Assembly: GCA_030149325.1 (NCBI GenBank)
Contig: JASBRS010000034.1
Location: 1 to 49,066, forward strand
Direction of reading: 5' to 3'
Source: Deinococci bacterium
GTDB taxonomy: Bacteria; Deinococcota; Deinococci; Deinococcales; Trueperaceae
Length of the DNA: 49,066 nucleotides
Below, piece by piece: positions 41,907 to 49,018 of this stretch; position 1 is the stretch's first letter, and each line of letters begins with the position of its first letter. The position numbers and the translations under genes were made by a program. The notes under the pieces are model-generated. The model saw only the letters and a list, made by a program, of their open reading frames with translations, was not told the origin of the DNA and did no database searches.

Positions 41907-42236
41907 CTAGAGGCCGGCCTCGTCGTCGGCGAGCTCGTCGTCACCGATGTCCTGATCATCGGCCTCGTCGTTCAGCTCCACCACGAACGCCTCGTCGCCC
42001 ACTTCGACCTCGTCGCCCTCGTGGAGCAGGTGCTTGCGGCGGGTCTCGACGGCGCCGTTCACGCGCACCTCGCCCGCCTGAATGAGGCGTTTGGCCTGAC
42101 CGCCGGTGGTGGCGATGCCGGCGAGCTTGAGCACGTCGTCGAGGCGGATGGCGGGGCGGTCGTCGTGGCGCGGGTCCTTGCGTTCTCCGGCAGCGTCGCC
42201 GCTGTCGGTGCGTTCGGTGGGATGGGGGTCCGACAT
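41907..42236 (-). CDS. S4-domain RNA-binding protein (YbcJ/RqcP-like)
   Basis: 109 aa; ATG at 42236, 6 nt after a TACACT box, so leaderless. The N-terminal 28 residues are charged and unordered. The S4 domain is at about 29-95: IRLDDVLKLAGIATTGGQAK, RLIQAGEVRVNGAVETRRKH, then LHEGDEVEVGDEAFVVEL. The C-terminus is acidic. Single-domain S4 proteins of this type bind RNA, often on the ribosome (for example RqcP/YlmH-like rescue factors or YbcJ). The exact role is not known. It is convergent with the Uma2-type gene. Confidence 0.85.
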   Translation of the reverse strand: MSDPHPTERTDSGDAAGERKDPRHDDRPAIRLDDVLKLAGIATTGGQAKRLIQAGEVRVNGAVETRRKHLLHEGDEVEVGDEAFVVELNDEADDQDIGDDELADDEAGL

Positions 42237-42242
42237 GGCGTC

Positions 42243-42248
42243 AGTGTA
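42243..42248 (-). promoter_or_regulatory. -10 box of leaderless S4 gene
   Basis: TACACT on the minus strand, 6 nt before the ATG at 42236. Confidence 0.55.
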
Positions 42249-42547
42249 GGGCCGGACGGCGCTCGACCGGGCGGATTGGCCCCGATCTACGGCCCCGCCC
42301 GGCCGAGAGGCGTGGCGTCGCTCGTGTGAACTCGCGGACGGGCCGAACGTGCGTGCTGGACGGCGATCCCAGGATGCGTTTCGAGCGCAGGCGACCGCGC
42401 CGAACCTGTGAGGTTTCCAACAGTCCCGTCCAGGACGGCCGAAACCGGCGCGCGAAGGCTCGTAGATTCAGAGTTCTGTAAGTCGAGCTTGGTTACCCTC
42501 CCCTCAGAAAGAACGAAACCCCCCGCCCAAATTCCGCCCTGGTGGGG
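42249..42547. other. Gene-free stretch upstream of the riboswitch
   Basis: About 300 nt with no convincing ORF. It should hold the promoter of the fibre operon; TACCCT (42494-42499) and TAGATT (42463-42468) are possible -10 boxes, neither with a clear -35. CCGTCC-A-GGACGG (42426-42438) is a short perfect inverted repeat that could be an operator. GC is visibly lower here than in the genes to the left. Confidence 0.4.
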
Positions 42548-42627
42548 GTCCCTTCGGAAGCGATGAAACCTGATCCTGTATTCGGGCGCTTGGGACAGGT
42601 GGAGCTAGTAGCGCGACCGGCCGATCC
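42548..42627 (+). promoter_or_regulatory. c-di-GMP-II riboswitch aptamer
   Basis: The fold matches the class II cyclic-di-GMP riboswitch, compared from memory with the Clostridium acetobutylicum aptamer. P1: TCGG (42554-42557) with CCGA (42621-42624), followed by the conserved GGAA. P2: ACCTGATCC (42568-42576) with GGGACAGGT (42592-42600), eight of nine pairs. Pseudoknot: GCGCT in the P2 loop (42586-42590) with AGCGC (42610-42614). The conserved single-stranded parts CGGGCGCTTG, CTAGTAGCGC and GACCGGCCG correspond to UGGGCACUUG, UUAGUAGUGC and AACCGACCG of the reference. The helices differ in base but keep pairing. The class is known from Clostridia and Deinococcus. It controls the gene starting at 42650. 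Confidence 0.88.
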
Positions 42628-42635
42628 AGCAAGAT

Positions 42636-42644
42636 CCGGAGGGA
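42636..42644 (+). promoter_or_regulatory. Shine-Dalgarno region that can pair with riboswitch P1
   Basis: CCGGAGGGA holds the ribosome binding site (GGAGGG, 42638-42643) of the gene at 42650. It is complementary over 9 contiguous positions, one a G-U pair, to TCCCTTCGG (42549-42557). Bases 42554-42557 of that strand are also the 5' side of aptamer P1, so the two pairings exclude each other. Confidence 0.6.
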
Positions 42645-42649
42645 ACGTC

Positions 42650-43234
42650 ATGAAGAAGAGCATCCTGATCGCAGCTGCAGCACTCCTCCTGGGAACGGTC
42701 GGTATGTCGTTCGCGCAGACGACGGCCGCTCACGATGTGCACGTCAAGATCCCGAGTGTGCTTCGGATCCGGCTGACGACCGCTGCCGGCACCAGCCCGA
42801 TCACGAATGGCGACGTCATGTTTGACTACAGCACCGCTGCCGGCCAGGCCGCGTACGAGACCGCAGTTGCCGGCGGCGGGAACTGGCTCAATCCGGTCGG
42901 TGCCGCCACGACAGGTGAAGTGTCCTTCGGGGACGTCAAAGTCTTCTCGAACTCGGCCAACGCCTGGAAGGTCAACGTTTCGGCGACCGAGTCTGGTACG
43001 TTTGCCCTCGGCAGTGTGCGAGTAACGCCTACCGGTACGATTGGGACAGGCGTCAACGCTCTTCCGGCGCAGTTCACTCTGTCGAGTACTTCGGCTACGA
43101 TCGCCACGGGCGGGAAGACCAAGGGTTGGTCCAGCCTGGGATTCGGCGGAGGTGACTACCAGATCTACGTTGACGGTACCGAGGACCCGGGCACTACCGT
43201 GATCGCTGTGACGTACTCGATTGCCGCTCCCTAA
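42650..43234 (+). CDS. Secreted beta-rich subunit, putative major fibre protein
   Basis: 194 aa; ATG at 42650. A signal peptide (MKKSILIAAAALLLGTVGMS) is cut after FAQ near residue 23. The mature part is one all-beta domain with a regular strand pattern: HDVHVKIPSVLRIRLTTAAG, NGDVMFDYSTAAGQAAYETA, FGDVKVFSNSANAWKVNVSA, and the C-terminal strands DYQIYVDGTEDPG and VIAVTYSIAAP. It has no cysteine. The same pattern appears twice in the third gene of the operon. I do not recognise a named family; by size, export and context it looks like a pilin-like subunit. It is directly under the c-di-GMP-II riboswitch. Confidence 0.7.
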   Translation: MKKSILIAAAALLLGTVGMSFAQTTAAHDVHVKIPSVLRIRLTTAAGTSPITNGDVMFDYSTAAGQAAYETAVAGGGNWLNPVGAATTGEVSFGDVKVFSNSANAWKVNVSATESGTFALGSVRVTPTGTIGTGVNALPAQFTLSSTSATIATGGKTKGWSSLGFGGGDYQIYVDGTEDPGTTVIAVTYSIAAP

Positions 43235-43255
43235 GCGAGAAGGGCAAGGCCGCGT

Positions 43256-44026
43256 TTGAAGCGAACCGCCTTACTAGCCACGACTCTGCTGGCATCGCTG
43301 ATATCCGTCGCACTTGCGACGGATATCGGCGTTTCACCTCCGCGCCTGAATATCGAGGCTGTTCCAGGCCAGACTGTGACAGAGACGGTTTCGGTGTTTT
43401 CGTCGGGAGCGGACGCGGCCGCCATATCGGTATCGAAGTCGGACTTTTCGCTTGGGTTGAACGGCGACCTGAACGTGTTTACGGCGGGTACCCTGCAATA
43501 CAGCGCAGCTGACTGGATTCGCGTTGATACGGACGGCTTCACCCTACAAGCGGGGAAATCCCAAGCTGTGCGCGTTTCAGTGACAGTGCCTGAGAACGCC
43601 CATGCTGCCGGGACGTACAACGAGTTGGTCTTCTTCACCATCAACCCCGGTGAGCCACCCAAGTCGAGCGTAGGAATCGTCCCGACCACGCGAATTGGCG
43701 TTGTCGTTTACGTAACGGTGTCGGGCACTGAGCAGAATTCTTCGAGGCTTGCTGACATGTACGCTAGCGGCTCCGTTGTGCATGTCATCGTCGACAACCT
43801 TGGCAATACCCTGATGCGTGGTGTCGGAACGATAGACGTCCGCGATTCAGCGGGAAACACGGTGAAGACAGTTGCCGTCGAAGATGCTCCTATCCTTCGC
43901 AATGGTGAGAGGGACATTGCCGTACAGATGCCGGATCTCGCGAAGGGGTACTACGTCCTGCTCCTGCTTCTTCATGACTCTCGTGGTGGATTGCTGACTG
44001 GACAACTGCCCTACGAGGTGAAGTAG
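43256..44026 (+). CDS. Periplasmic Ig-like protein, putative fibre-assembly chaperone (PapD-like)
   Basis: 256 aa. The start is TTG at 43256 (AAGG upstream), 21 nt after the preceding gene. A signal peptide (RTALLATTLLASLISVALA) is cut near residue 22. Two Ig-like beta domains follow. The first (about 23-135) begins IGVSPPRLNIEAVPGQTVTE, with an Arg placed like Arg8 of PapD, and runs to LVFFTINPG. The second (about 145-256) includes VVHVIVDNLGNTLMRGVGTI and ends GLLTGQLPYEVK. PapD-type chaperones hold pilus subunits in the periplasm; here the match is by fold pattern only. Weaker alternatives are a DUF916-like surface protein. Its stop shares one base with the next start (TAGTG). Confidence 0.6.
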   Translation: MKRTALLATTLLASLISVALATDIGVSPPRLNIEAVPGQTVTETVSVFSSGADAAAISVSKSDFSLGLNGDLNVFTAGTLQYSAADWIRVDTDGFTLQAGKSQAVRVSVTVPENAHAAGTYNELVFFTINPGEPPKSSVGIVPTTRIGVVVYVTVSGTEQNSSRLADMYASGSVVHVIVDNLGNTLMRGVGTIDVRDSAGNTVKTVAVEDAPILRNGERDIAVQMPDLAKGYYVLLLLLHDSRGGLLTGQLPYEVK

Positions 44027-44982
44027 TGCGCTGCCATCGCGTTTCGTTGGTTGCCATTGCACTCGGACTCGCCAGCGTTGTCGTTGCGCAGACGATCCAC
44101 TGCGTGCCCCCCAAGGACTGCAGCAACGGCGTGCAGTTCCTTCCGACCCAAGCTGAGTACGCGGCGGCTGTTGGCGGTACGCTGAGTTCGACCAGCCCCA
44201 CCACGCCGATCGCCTTTCAGGTGCTGCAGGACAAGAGCAACGCCTACAGCTTGGAGGTCTCGCGGAGCCCATGGTCGTCTTCCATGGGGATGACCCTTGA
44301 GGCCCGCATCACGCTTTCGGGTCCGAAGACCTCTACGACAGTTCTGGACTGGGCGCCCGTCTCCACCGTACCGGCGACGCTCTTCACCCACGACGTCAAC
44401 AAGACCGACGTCGCCGTTGAGTACCGGATCGGCATCGACGGGAGGGAGTTGCCGGGCACCTACACGACGACCGTGACATTCCGCGCCTGGGACGCCAACG
44501 GACCGAAGCACCAGGGGAAGAAGGTCCGGGATACGATCTCAACCGCCATCACCGTGACCATCCCCGCCTACCTATCGCTCCTCCTCGATGGCGTGCCCGT
44601 CGGCCAGACGGCGAGTGTCGACTTCGAGTACACCCCCTCGAATCTCGTGGCCTACCTCCAGGCCGTACAGACGGGTGCACTCCTGCCGATGACCAAAGCC
44701 AGCTTCAGTCGCCTGGCGATTTCCACGAACAACCCCACCGGTTACCGGGTCAAGGTATCCATCGTCGAGGCTGCCGGGCCGGCAGCGTCGACCCTGGATG
44801 CCTCCGACATCCGCCTGTTCGGGGGAGTACAGGCCAACGGCTACGTCTTCAGCAGCTCGTCGGCGACCGACGGCTACGTCACTTTGCTGGCACCCTCTGA
44901 TTTCGGCCTCCACGTCGATGGCGGCGAAGCGGCGGGGGCCTACACCTTTACGGCCACGTACGTTGCGCAGCCCAACCCCTGA
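44026..44982 (+). CDS. Secreted two-domain protein, putative fibre tip adhesin
   Basis: 318 aa; GTG start at 44026 overlapping the previous stop (TAGTG). The signal peptide (VSLVAIALGLASVVVAQ) is cut near residue 22. The mature protein has two tandem beta domains that share the pattern of the operon's first protein. The N-terminal copy (about 23-165) has a Cys pair (HCVPPKDCSNG) and ends YRIGIDGRELPGTYTTTVTF. The C-terminal copy (about 175-318) begins ITVTIPAYLSLLLDGVPVGQ, then SVDFEYTPSNLVAYLQAVQT, and ends DFGLHVDGGEAAGAYTFTAT. One single-domain subunit plus one two-domain subunit is the usual make-up of chaperone-usher fibres, in which the two-domain member sits at the tip. Confidence 0.62.
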   Translation: MRCHRVSLVAIALGLASVVVAQTIHCVPPKDCSNGVQFLPTQAEYAAAVGGTLSSTSPTTPIAFQVLQDKSNAYSLEVSRSPWSSSMGMTLEARITLSGPKTSTTVLDWAPVSTVPATLFTHDVNKTDVAVEYRIGIDGRELPGTYTTTVTFRAWDANGPKHQGKKVRDTISTAITVTIPAYLSLLLDGVPVGQTASVDFEYTPSNLVAYLQAVQTGALLPMTKASFSRLAISTNNPTGYRVKVSIVEAAGPAASTLDASDIRLFGGVQANGYVFSSSSATDGYVTLLAPSDFGLHVDGGEAAGAYTFTATYVAQPNP

Positions 44983-45002
44983 GCCCCGACCCTTTGACAG
45001 GT

Positions 45003-45016
45003 CCCCGATCACGGGG
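45003..45016. terminator. Short hairpin between convergent genes
   Basis: CCCCG-ATCA-CGGGG, overlapping the 3' end of the usher-like gene and 20 nt after the adhesin-like gene. The preceding CCCTTTGACAG is not a U tract, so termination is uncertain. Confidence 0.35.
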
Positions 45017-47957
45017 CGATCACACGGAACCGGACCTCGCCCTTCAATGTACGGCCGTCTTCGGTCGTGACCGCATAGCCGGCCGTGAAGGTTTCCGGAG
45101 ATGCACTGCTGGGGAGCTGGAGTTCGGCGGTCCAACGGCCCGGCTCCGTCTCGCTGGCAAGAACCCGACCCCCGAACGGCGATGTGATTTCAACCTTAGA
45201 GGCCTGTAGGTATACGACCAGGCTCAGGTCCTGCATGGCACCGGGTTTGCCGATTCCAAGCGCCTTCGCTTCGACAACGGCCGCCGAGGGATCGATGACC
45301 AGCTGACCGTCGCGACTTGACGACGTTGACCTGGACGTCGCCACGATCTGGAAGCGCAGTACGCCACTCTTGGCGTCGCGGGGCACGGGGACCCTACCCA
45401 CCCAATCGCCGGCGGAGGCCGTCAGCGGGCGCTCCGTGCCATCAATGATCACGTTCACGGTGTCGGCGTGACCCTGGACCTTCACGGTCACCAGGGGAGC
45501 CGCCCCCGGTGGCGCCTTGTTGATTTCGGTTTCGACCGAGCGGATGCGGAAGCTGCTGGCTCCGAACACCGGCGCGCTGACGGCCACGGGCTGCACAAGG
45601 AAGGTGATATGCCGAACCTGACCGGCCTCGAGCTGGACCGTGCGCGTGTCGCTTCCCTCGGCCCGGAAACCCAGGGGCAGGTTCGACAACTTCAGCGTCG
45701 CGCGGCCCGGCACGAGCCCGCGCGCCACGAAGCCCCCGTTGGCGTCCAACGTGAGAGCCCGCGGGCTTACCGAGGCAGTGGTCAGAAGGATCGTCCCGCC
45801 TCCGGAGCGTGGTGGCACGTCGGGCGTCCCATTACCGTCGCTGTCCAGGAGCACGCTGCCGGTGAGGCCCGCGGACGCCACCACGGGGAATTCGACCTTG
45901 GCTGTTTGCCGCTCGGCCAGCGTGATGGCGCGGTCCGTCCCGCCCTCGACCTGGTACTGGATGGGAAGGGTCGAGAGCTCGAGACCGAGCCTGATGTCGC
46001 CCGGGGGGAGCCGGACGTGGAAGCGGCCGTGCTCGTCGGTACGGACCCGGTACGAGCCGACGCGGACGGTGACGTCGGGGATTCCTGTCTTCCCGGCATG
46101 GACGTAGCCATTGATCGTCCCTAGCTTCCGCCCGCCAGTGGCGCTGACGACGTTCTCCGGGACGTCCAGGTCGAAGGCCAAGTGTCCGGTGAGGCCGAAC
46201 CCGAAGCTGAGGGCAGCCGTGATCGTGTCGAGGCCGGCGTCACCGCTGACCTGTACGCTCCACGGTCCACCGTCCCACGAGAGGGCGCTGCCGATCCCGA
46301 GGGTCTGCTGCGTCAGGTCCCAGCCGGTGCTAACGCTCACGGCGGCCGGCCCGAAGCCGGCGGCGTAGCGCGCGGCCACGCGACCGGTGACGCTGCCGTC
46401 GCTCGGGGTGTACACCAGGTCGGCGTCGGCCCCCAGGGTGTTGCCGGGGCCCGCGACGTACGTCCAGGAGGTCGAACCGCGGATGCCCAAAGGTCCGCTA
46501 ACGGTGGTGATCCCCAGGCTGTCGGCGGTCTGCCAACCGCCGTCCAGGACGGCGGCGTAGCCGAGCGCGGCGAAGCTCTCGTCGGTCCCGCCCTGCAGCT
46601 TGAGGTACAGGCTTCCTGCGATGGGGACGGGCAGCCGGAGCACGGTGCCGGTCTTGGCGGACCCCGTGGCCTGCGAGCCGATCGGGGCGGTCACGCTGCC
46701 GTAGAGGCTGGCGAGCCGGTCGGCGTACCCGACTGCGAACTGGAGTGTGCCGGTGTCGGTCAAGAGTCGCGAGGCACCTACCGACACAGTGGCGGTCCCG
46801 TGCGTGCCGGGATCGCGCTGACGGGCGCTTGCCGACCCCGACAGCGAGCCATCCAGCAACGTCGCCGTGGCCTGCCACCCGCTCTGCTCGTGGTCCTGAC
46901 GGGCCGTCGCGGTCGCCATCGGCGCTCCCGCGTGCAGGCCGACGGCCCCCGAGTACGTGGTGTGCTCGTCCTTGCGGCCCCCGAACGCGTACCCGGAGAA
47001 GCGGTCGGCGCCGACCCAGGTCGCGCCGCCGCCCGCCGCCCACGGCCCGTCCTTGTAGCCGCCCAGGACCCCGAGCTCGCTGGGCAGCGCCAACCCCAGC
47101 GGAGGGCTTCCGAGCGCTCCGACCGATGCCAACCACCCCGGCGCGTCCAGCGACAGCGAGCTCGAGCCCAACCGGTCGCCGTACAGCAATCCCGTCGTTG
47201 TCAGATAGTCCGACAGCGACCCCTGCATCCGGACCGAGAATCCCCAGCTCCCGTTGGTGTCGATCGAGCCGCCAACGTCGGCGTGCAGCAGGATCGGAGG
47301 CGGGGCCGGCACGCCCTCCTGCACGACCCTCGTGAGCGCACGGGCGCGTGTCTGCCCGTCGACCACGAAGGCCGCTTCGTAGGTGCCTGCAACCGTCGCG
47401 GCCACCGTGATCGCCTTGCGCTCGCTCGGCCCGAGCGTGACCTTCCGGTCGAGCACGCCCTTGCCGTTCTGCGTCACCTGGAAGCTACCGGTCTCCTCGA
47501 CGTTCCCCTGGTTGACCAGCGTGAACGTGATGCCGCCGGCCGACACCGGCACCGATGACGGCGCTTGGATCGCTAGCCCGCGCTTCTCGCCGATCGTCAC
47601 GTGCACCGTGCCCTCACCGCGGGCGCCGCCCAGCGTCACCGTGAGCGTGACCTGGTCGACGGTCAACGCCGGCGCGTCGGCGGGGATCTCCACCGTGGCC
47701 GCCACCGGCGCGGCCACCCCGGCCGTCAGGTCCAGCGTTGGCGGCGGCGCCAGCAGCGGATAGCCGTGCTGCGAGGTGATCTCGACCTGGGCCTGGCCGG
47801 ACGTCGGGCTGGTGACCACGTACACGAGCGTCACGAACGCGCCCGGCAGCGCCAGCCGGTCGGCGGGCGCACGCACGGCCATCGACCCCGCCTGCGCCAG
47901 CGCTGCCCCGCTGAGGAGTGTGGCGAGCAGGCAGGCGAAGGTCGTGGCGAGTCTCAT
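45009..47957 (-). CDS. Large outer-membrane barrel protein, putative usher of the fibre system
   Basis: 982 aa from the ATG at 47957, preceded by GGAGGG; a GTG at 47978 in frame is the alternative. A signal peptide (RLATTFACLLATLLSGAALA) is cut near residue 22. Residues 23-235 form two beta-sandwich domains (LALPGAFVTLVYVVTSPTSG, then SSVPVSAGGITFTLVNQGN). Residues 240-610 are alternating Gly-rich amphipathic strands of a large barrel (SWGFSVRMQGSLSDYLTTT, TYSGAVGLHAGAPMATAT). Residues 620-989 hold further beta domains, including a carboxypeptidase-regulatory-like one (INGYVHAGKTGIPDVTVRVG). This order (periplasmic domain, barrel, C-terminal domains) is that of ushers, but I see no direct PapC similarity. 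It is convergent with the fibre operon. Confidence 0.6.
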   Translation of the reverse strand: MRLATTFACLLATLLSGAALAQAGSMAVRAPADRLALPGAFVTLVYVVTSPTSGQAQVEITSQHGYPLLAPPPTLDLTAGVAAPVAATVEIPADAPALTVDQVTLTVTLGGARGEGTVHVTIGEKRGLAIQAPSSVPVSAGGITFTLVNQGNVEETGSFQVTQNGKGVLDRKVTLGPSERKAITVAATVAGTYEAAFVVDGQTRARALTRVVQEGVPAPPPILLHADVGGSIDTNGSWGFSVRMQGSLSDYLTTTGLLYGDRLGSSSLSLDAPGWLASVGALGSPPLGLALPSELGVLGGYKDGPWAAGGGATWVGADRFSGYAFGGRKDEHTTYSGAVGLHAGAPMATATARQDHEQSGWQATATLLDGSLSGSASARQRDPGTHGTATVSVGASRLLTDTGTLQFAVGYADRLASLYGSVTAPIGSQATGSAKTGTVLRLPVPIAGSLYLKLQGGTDESFAALGYAAVLDGGWQTADSLGITTVSGPLGIRGSTSWTYVAGPGNTLGADADLVYTPSDGSVTGRVAARYAAGFGPAAVSVSTGWDLTQQTLGIGSALSWDGGPWSVQVSGDAGLDTITAALSFGFGLTGHLAFDLDVPENVVSATGGRKLGTINGYVHAGKTGIPDVTVRVGSYRVRTDEHGRFHVRLPPGDIRLGLELSTLPIQYQVEGGTDRAITLAERQTAKVEFPVVASAGLTGSVLLDSDGNGTPDVPPRSGGGTILLTTASVSPRALTLDANGGFVARGLVPGRATLKLSNLPLGFRAEGSDTRTVQLEAGQVRHITFLVQPVAVSAPVFGASSFRIRSVETEINKAPPGAAPLVTVKVQGHADTVNVIIDGTERPLTASAGDWVGRVPVPRDAKSGVLRFQIVATSRSTSSSRDGQLVIDPSAAVVEAKALGIGKPGAMQDLSLVVYLQASKVEITSPFGGRVLASETEPGRWTAELQLPSSASPETFTAGYAVTTEDGRTLKGEVRFRVIAP

Positions 47958-47990
47958 CTGCAGGGGGCCCTCCGGCACGCGGTCGATGCC

Positions 47991-47996
47991 ATCGTA
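47991..47996 (-). promoter_or_regulatory. -10 box of the usher-like gene
   Basis: TACGAT on the minus strand, giving a leader of about 27 nt with GGAGGG. No riboswitch-like structure is seen here, so this gene is not under the same RNA control as the subunit operon. Confidence 0.4.
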
Positions 47997-48060
47997 CCCA
48001 GCCTGACGGCTGCCGAAGCGCGTATTCCGCCGCTCTACGCGGCCCCCTAGGACGTTGGGT

Positions 48061-48909
48061 CTACTCGATCTCCACCACGCTCGGAGCCGCCGGGTAGCTC
48101 CCCAGGAACTTCACGAACGCCGCCTTGCGCATCAGCGCGGTGACGGCGGCAGCGACGTTGGGGTCGTCGACGTGCCCTTCGATGTCGACGTAGAAGAGGT
48201 AGCTCCACGGCTTGTCGCGGCGGGGTCGCGACTCGATCTTGGTCATGTTGATGCCGTTCTCGGGGAACTGCTGCAGGCAGGCCACCAGGTCGCCCGGCCG
48301 GTGGCGCGTGGCGAGCACCAGGCTGGTCTTGTTGACCTCGCTTTGTTTGGGGCGCTCGTCGGCCCCGAGCACGAAGAATCGGGTGTAGTTGAAGTCGAGG
48401 TCCTCGATGTTCTCGGCCAGGACCTCGAGGCCGTAGGCCTCGGCGGCGCGCTTGCTGGCGATGGCCGCCTTGCCCTGGCCGCCGTTCTCGGCCAGCAGCT
48501 TGGCGGCCCCGGCGGTGTCGAAGTCGGTGACGGCCTCGAAGTGATGCTTGCGGATGTAGCCCTGGCACTGCTGCAGCGCCTGGGTGTGGCTGTAGACGCG
48601 CTTCACATCGGCCAGCTTCACGCCGGGCTTGACCAGCAGGTTGTGGTGCACCCGCACGATCTGCTCGCCGACGACGTGCAGCACGGAGTCGGTGAGCAGG
48701 TCGTAGGTCTGGTTGATGGAGCCAGCGAGGCTGTTCTCGACCGGCAGGCAGGCGTAGTCGCAGTCGCCGCTCACCGCCGCGGCGAAGGCCTCCTGGAAGC
48801 TCGGGAAGCCCACCGCTTCGGCGTCGGGCGCGAACTTGAGGGCGGCCTCCTCGCTGAACGCCCCGGCCACGCCCTGGTAGGCGATGCGCGGGCGGCTGGA
48901 TCGAGCCAT
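48061..48909 (-). CDS. pheA: Prephenate dehydratase
   Basis: 282 aa, the single-function form. It turns prephenate into phenylpyruvate in phenylalanine synthesis. The catalytic domain (1-185) has IAYQGVAGAFSEEAA, the substrate loop LPVENSLAGSINQTYDLL and the catalytic block NYTRFFVLG. The ACT domain (about 195-275) has the phenylalanine-binding ESRP motif in NMTKIESRPRRDKPWSYLFY. No chorismate mutase domain is fused. The start ATG at 48909 follows a TAGACT box by 7 nt without ribosome binding site, so the mRNA is probably leaderless. Feedback inhibition by phenylalanine is expected from the ACT domain. Confidence 0.95.
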   Translation of the reverse strand: MARSSRPRIAYQGVAGAFSEEAALKFAPDAEAVGFPSFQEAFAAAVSGDCDYACLPVENSLAGSINQTYDLLTDSVLHVVGEQIVRVHHNLLVKPGVKLADVKRVYSHTQALQQCQGYIRKHHFEAVTDFDTAGAAKLLAENGGQGKAAIASKRAAEAYGLEVLAENIEDLDFNYTRFFVLGADERPKQSEVNKTSLVLATRHRPGDLVACLQQFPENGINMTKIESRPRRDKPWSYLFYVDIEGHVDDPNVAAAVTALMRKAAFVKFLGSYPAAPSVVEIE

Positions 48910-48916
48910 GGCGGAG

Positions 48917-48922
48917 AGTCTA
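48917..48922 (-). promoter_or_regulatory. -10 box of leaderless pheA
   Basis: TAGACT on the minus strand, then 7 nt, then ATG at 48909. Confidence 0.55.
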
Positions 48923-48986
48923 GCACCCTCGGCCTGGGCGTGCTCGCCGACCCGGCGACGTGGGAACGGGCAGCGGACGAGCCGGA

Positions 48987-49018
48987 GGGCGAGGCGCCTC
49001 GAACGAGGCGCCTCGCCC
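48987..49018. terminator. Perfect 15-bp hairpin at the right edge
   Basis: GGGCGAGGCGCCTCG/CGAGGCGCCTCGCCC with an AA loop, upstream of pheA. No U tract on either side. It may end a transcript coming from beyond the window; no gene is visible in 48924-49066. Confidence 0.5.

Noticed and set aside
42566-42590. Likeness to the TPP riboswitch core (AAACCTGATCC followed by GGGCGC)
   Set aside because: The CTGAGA block and the TPP helices are missing, while the whole region fits the c-di-GMP-II fold with its pseudoknot.
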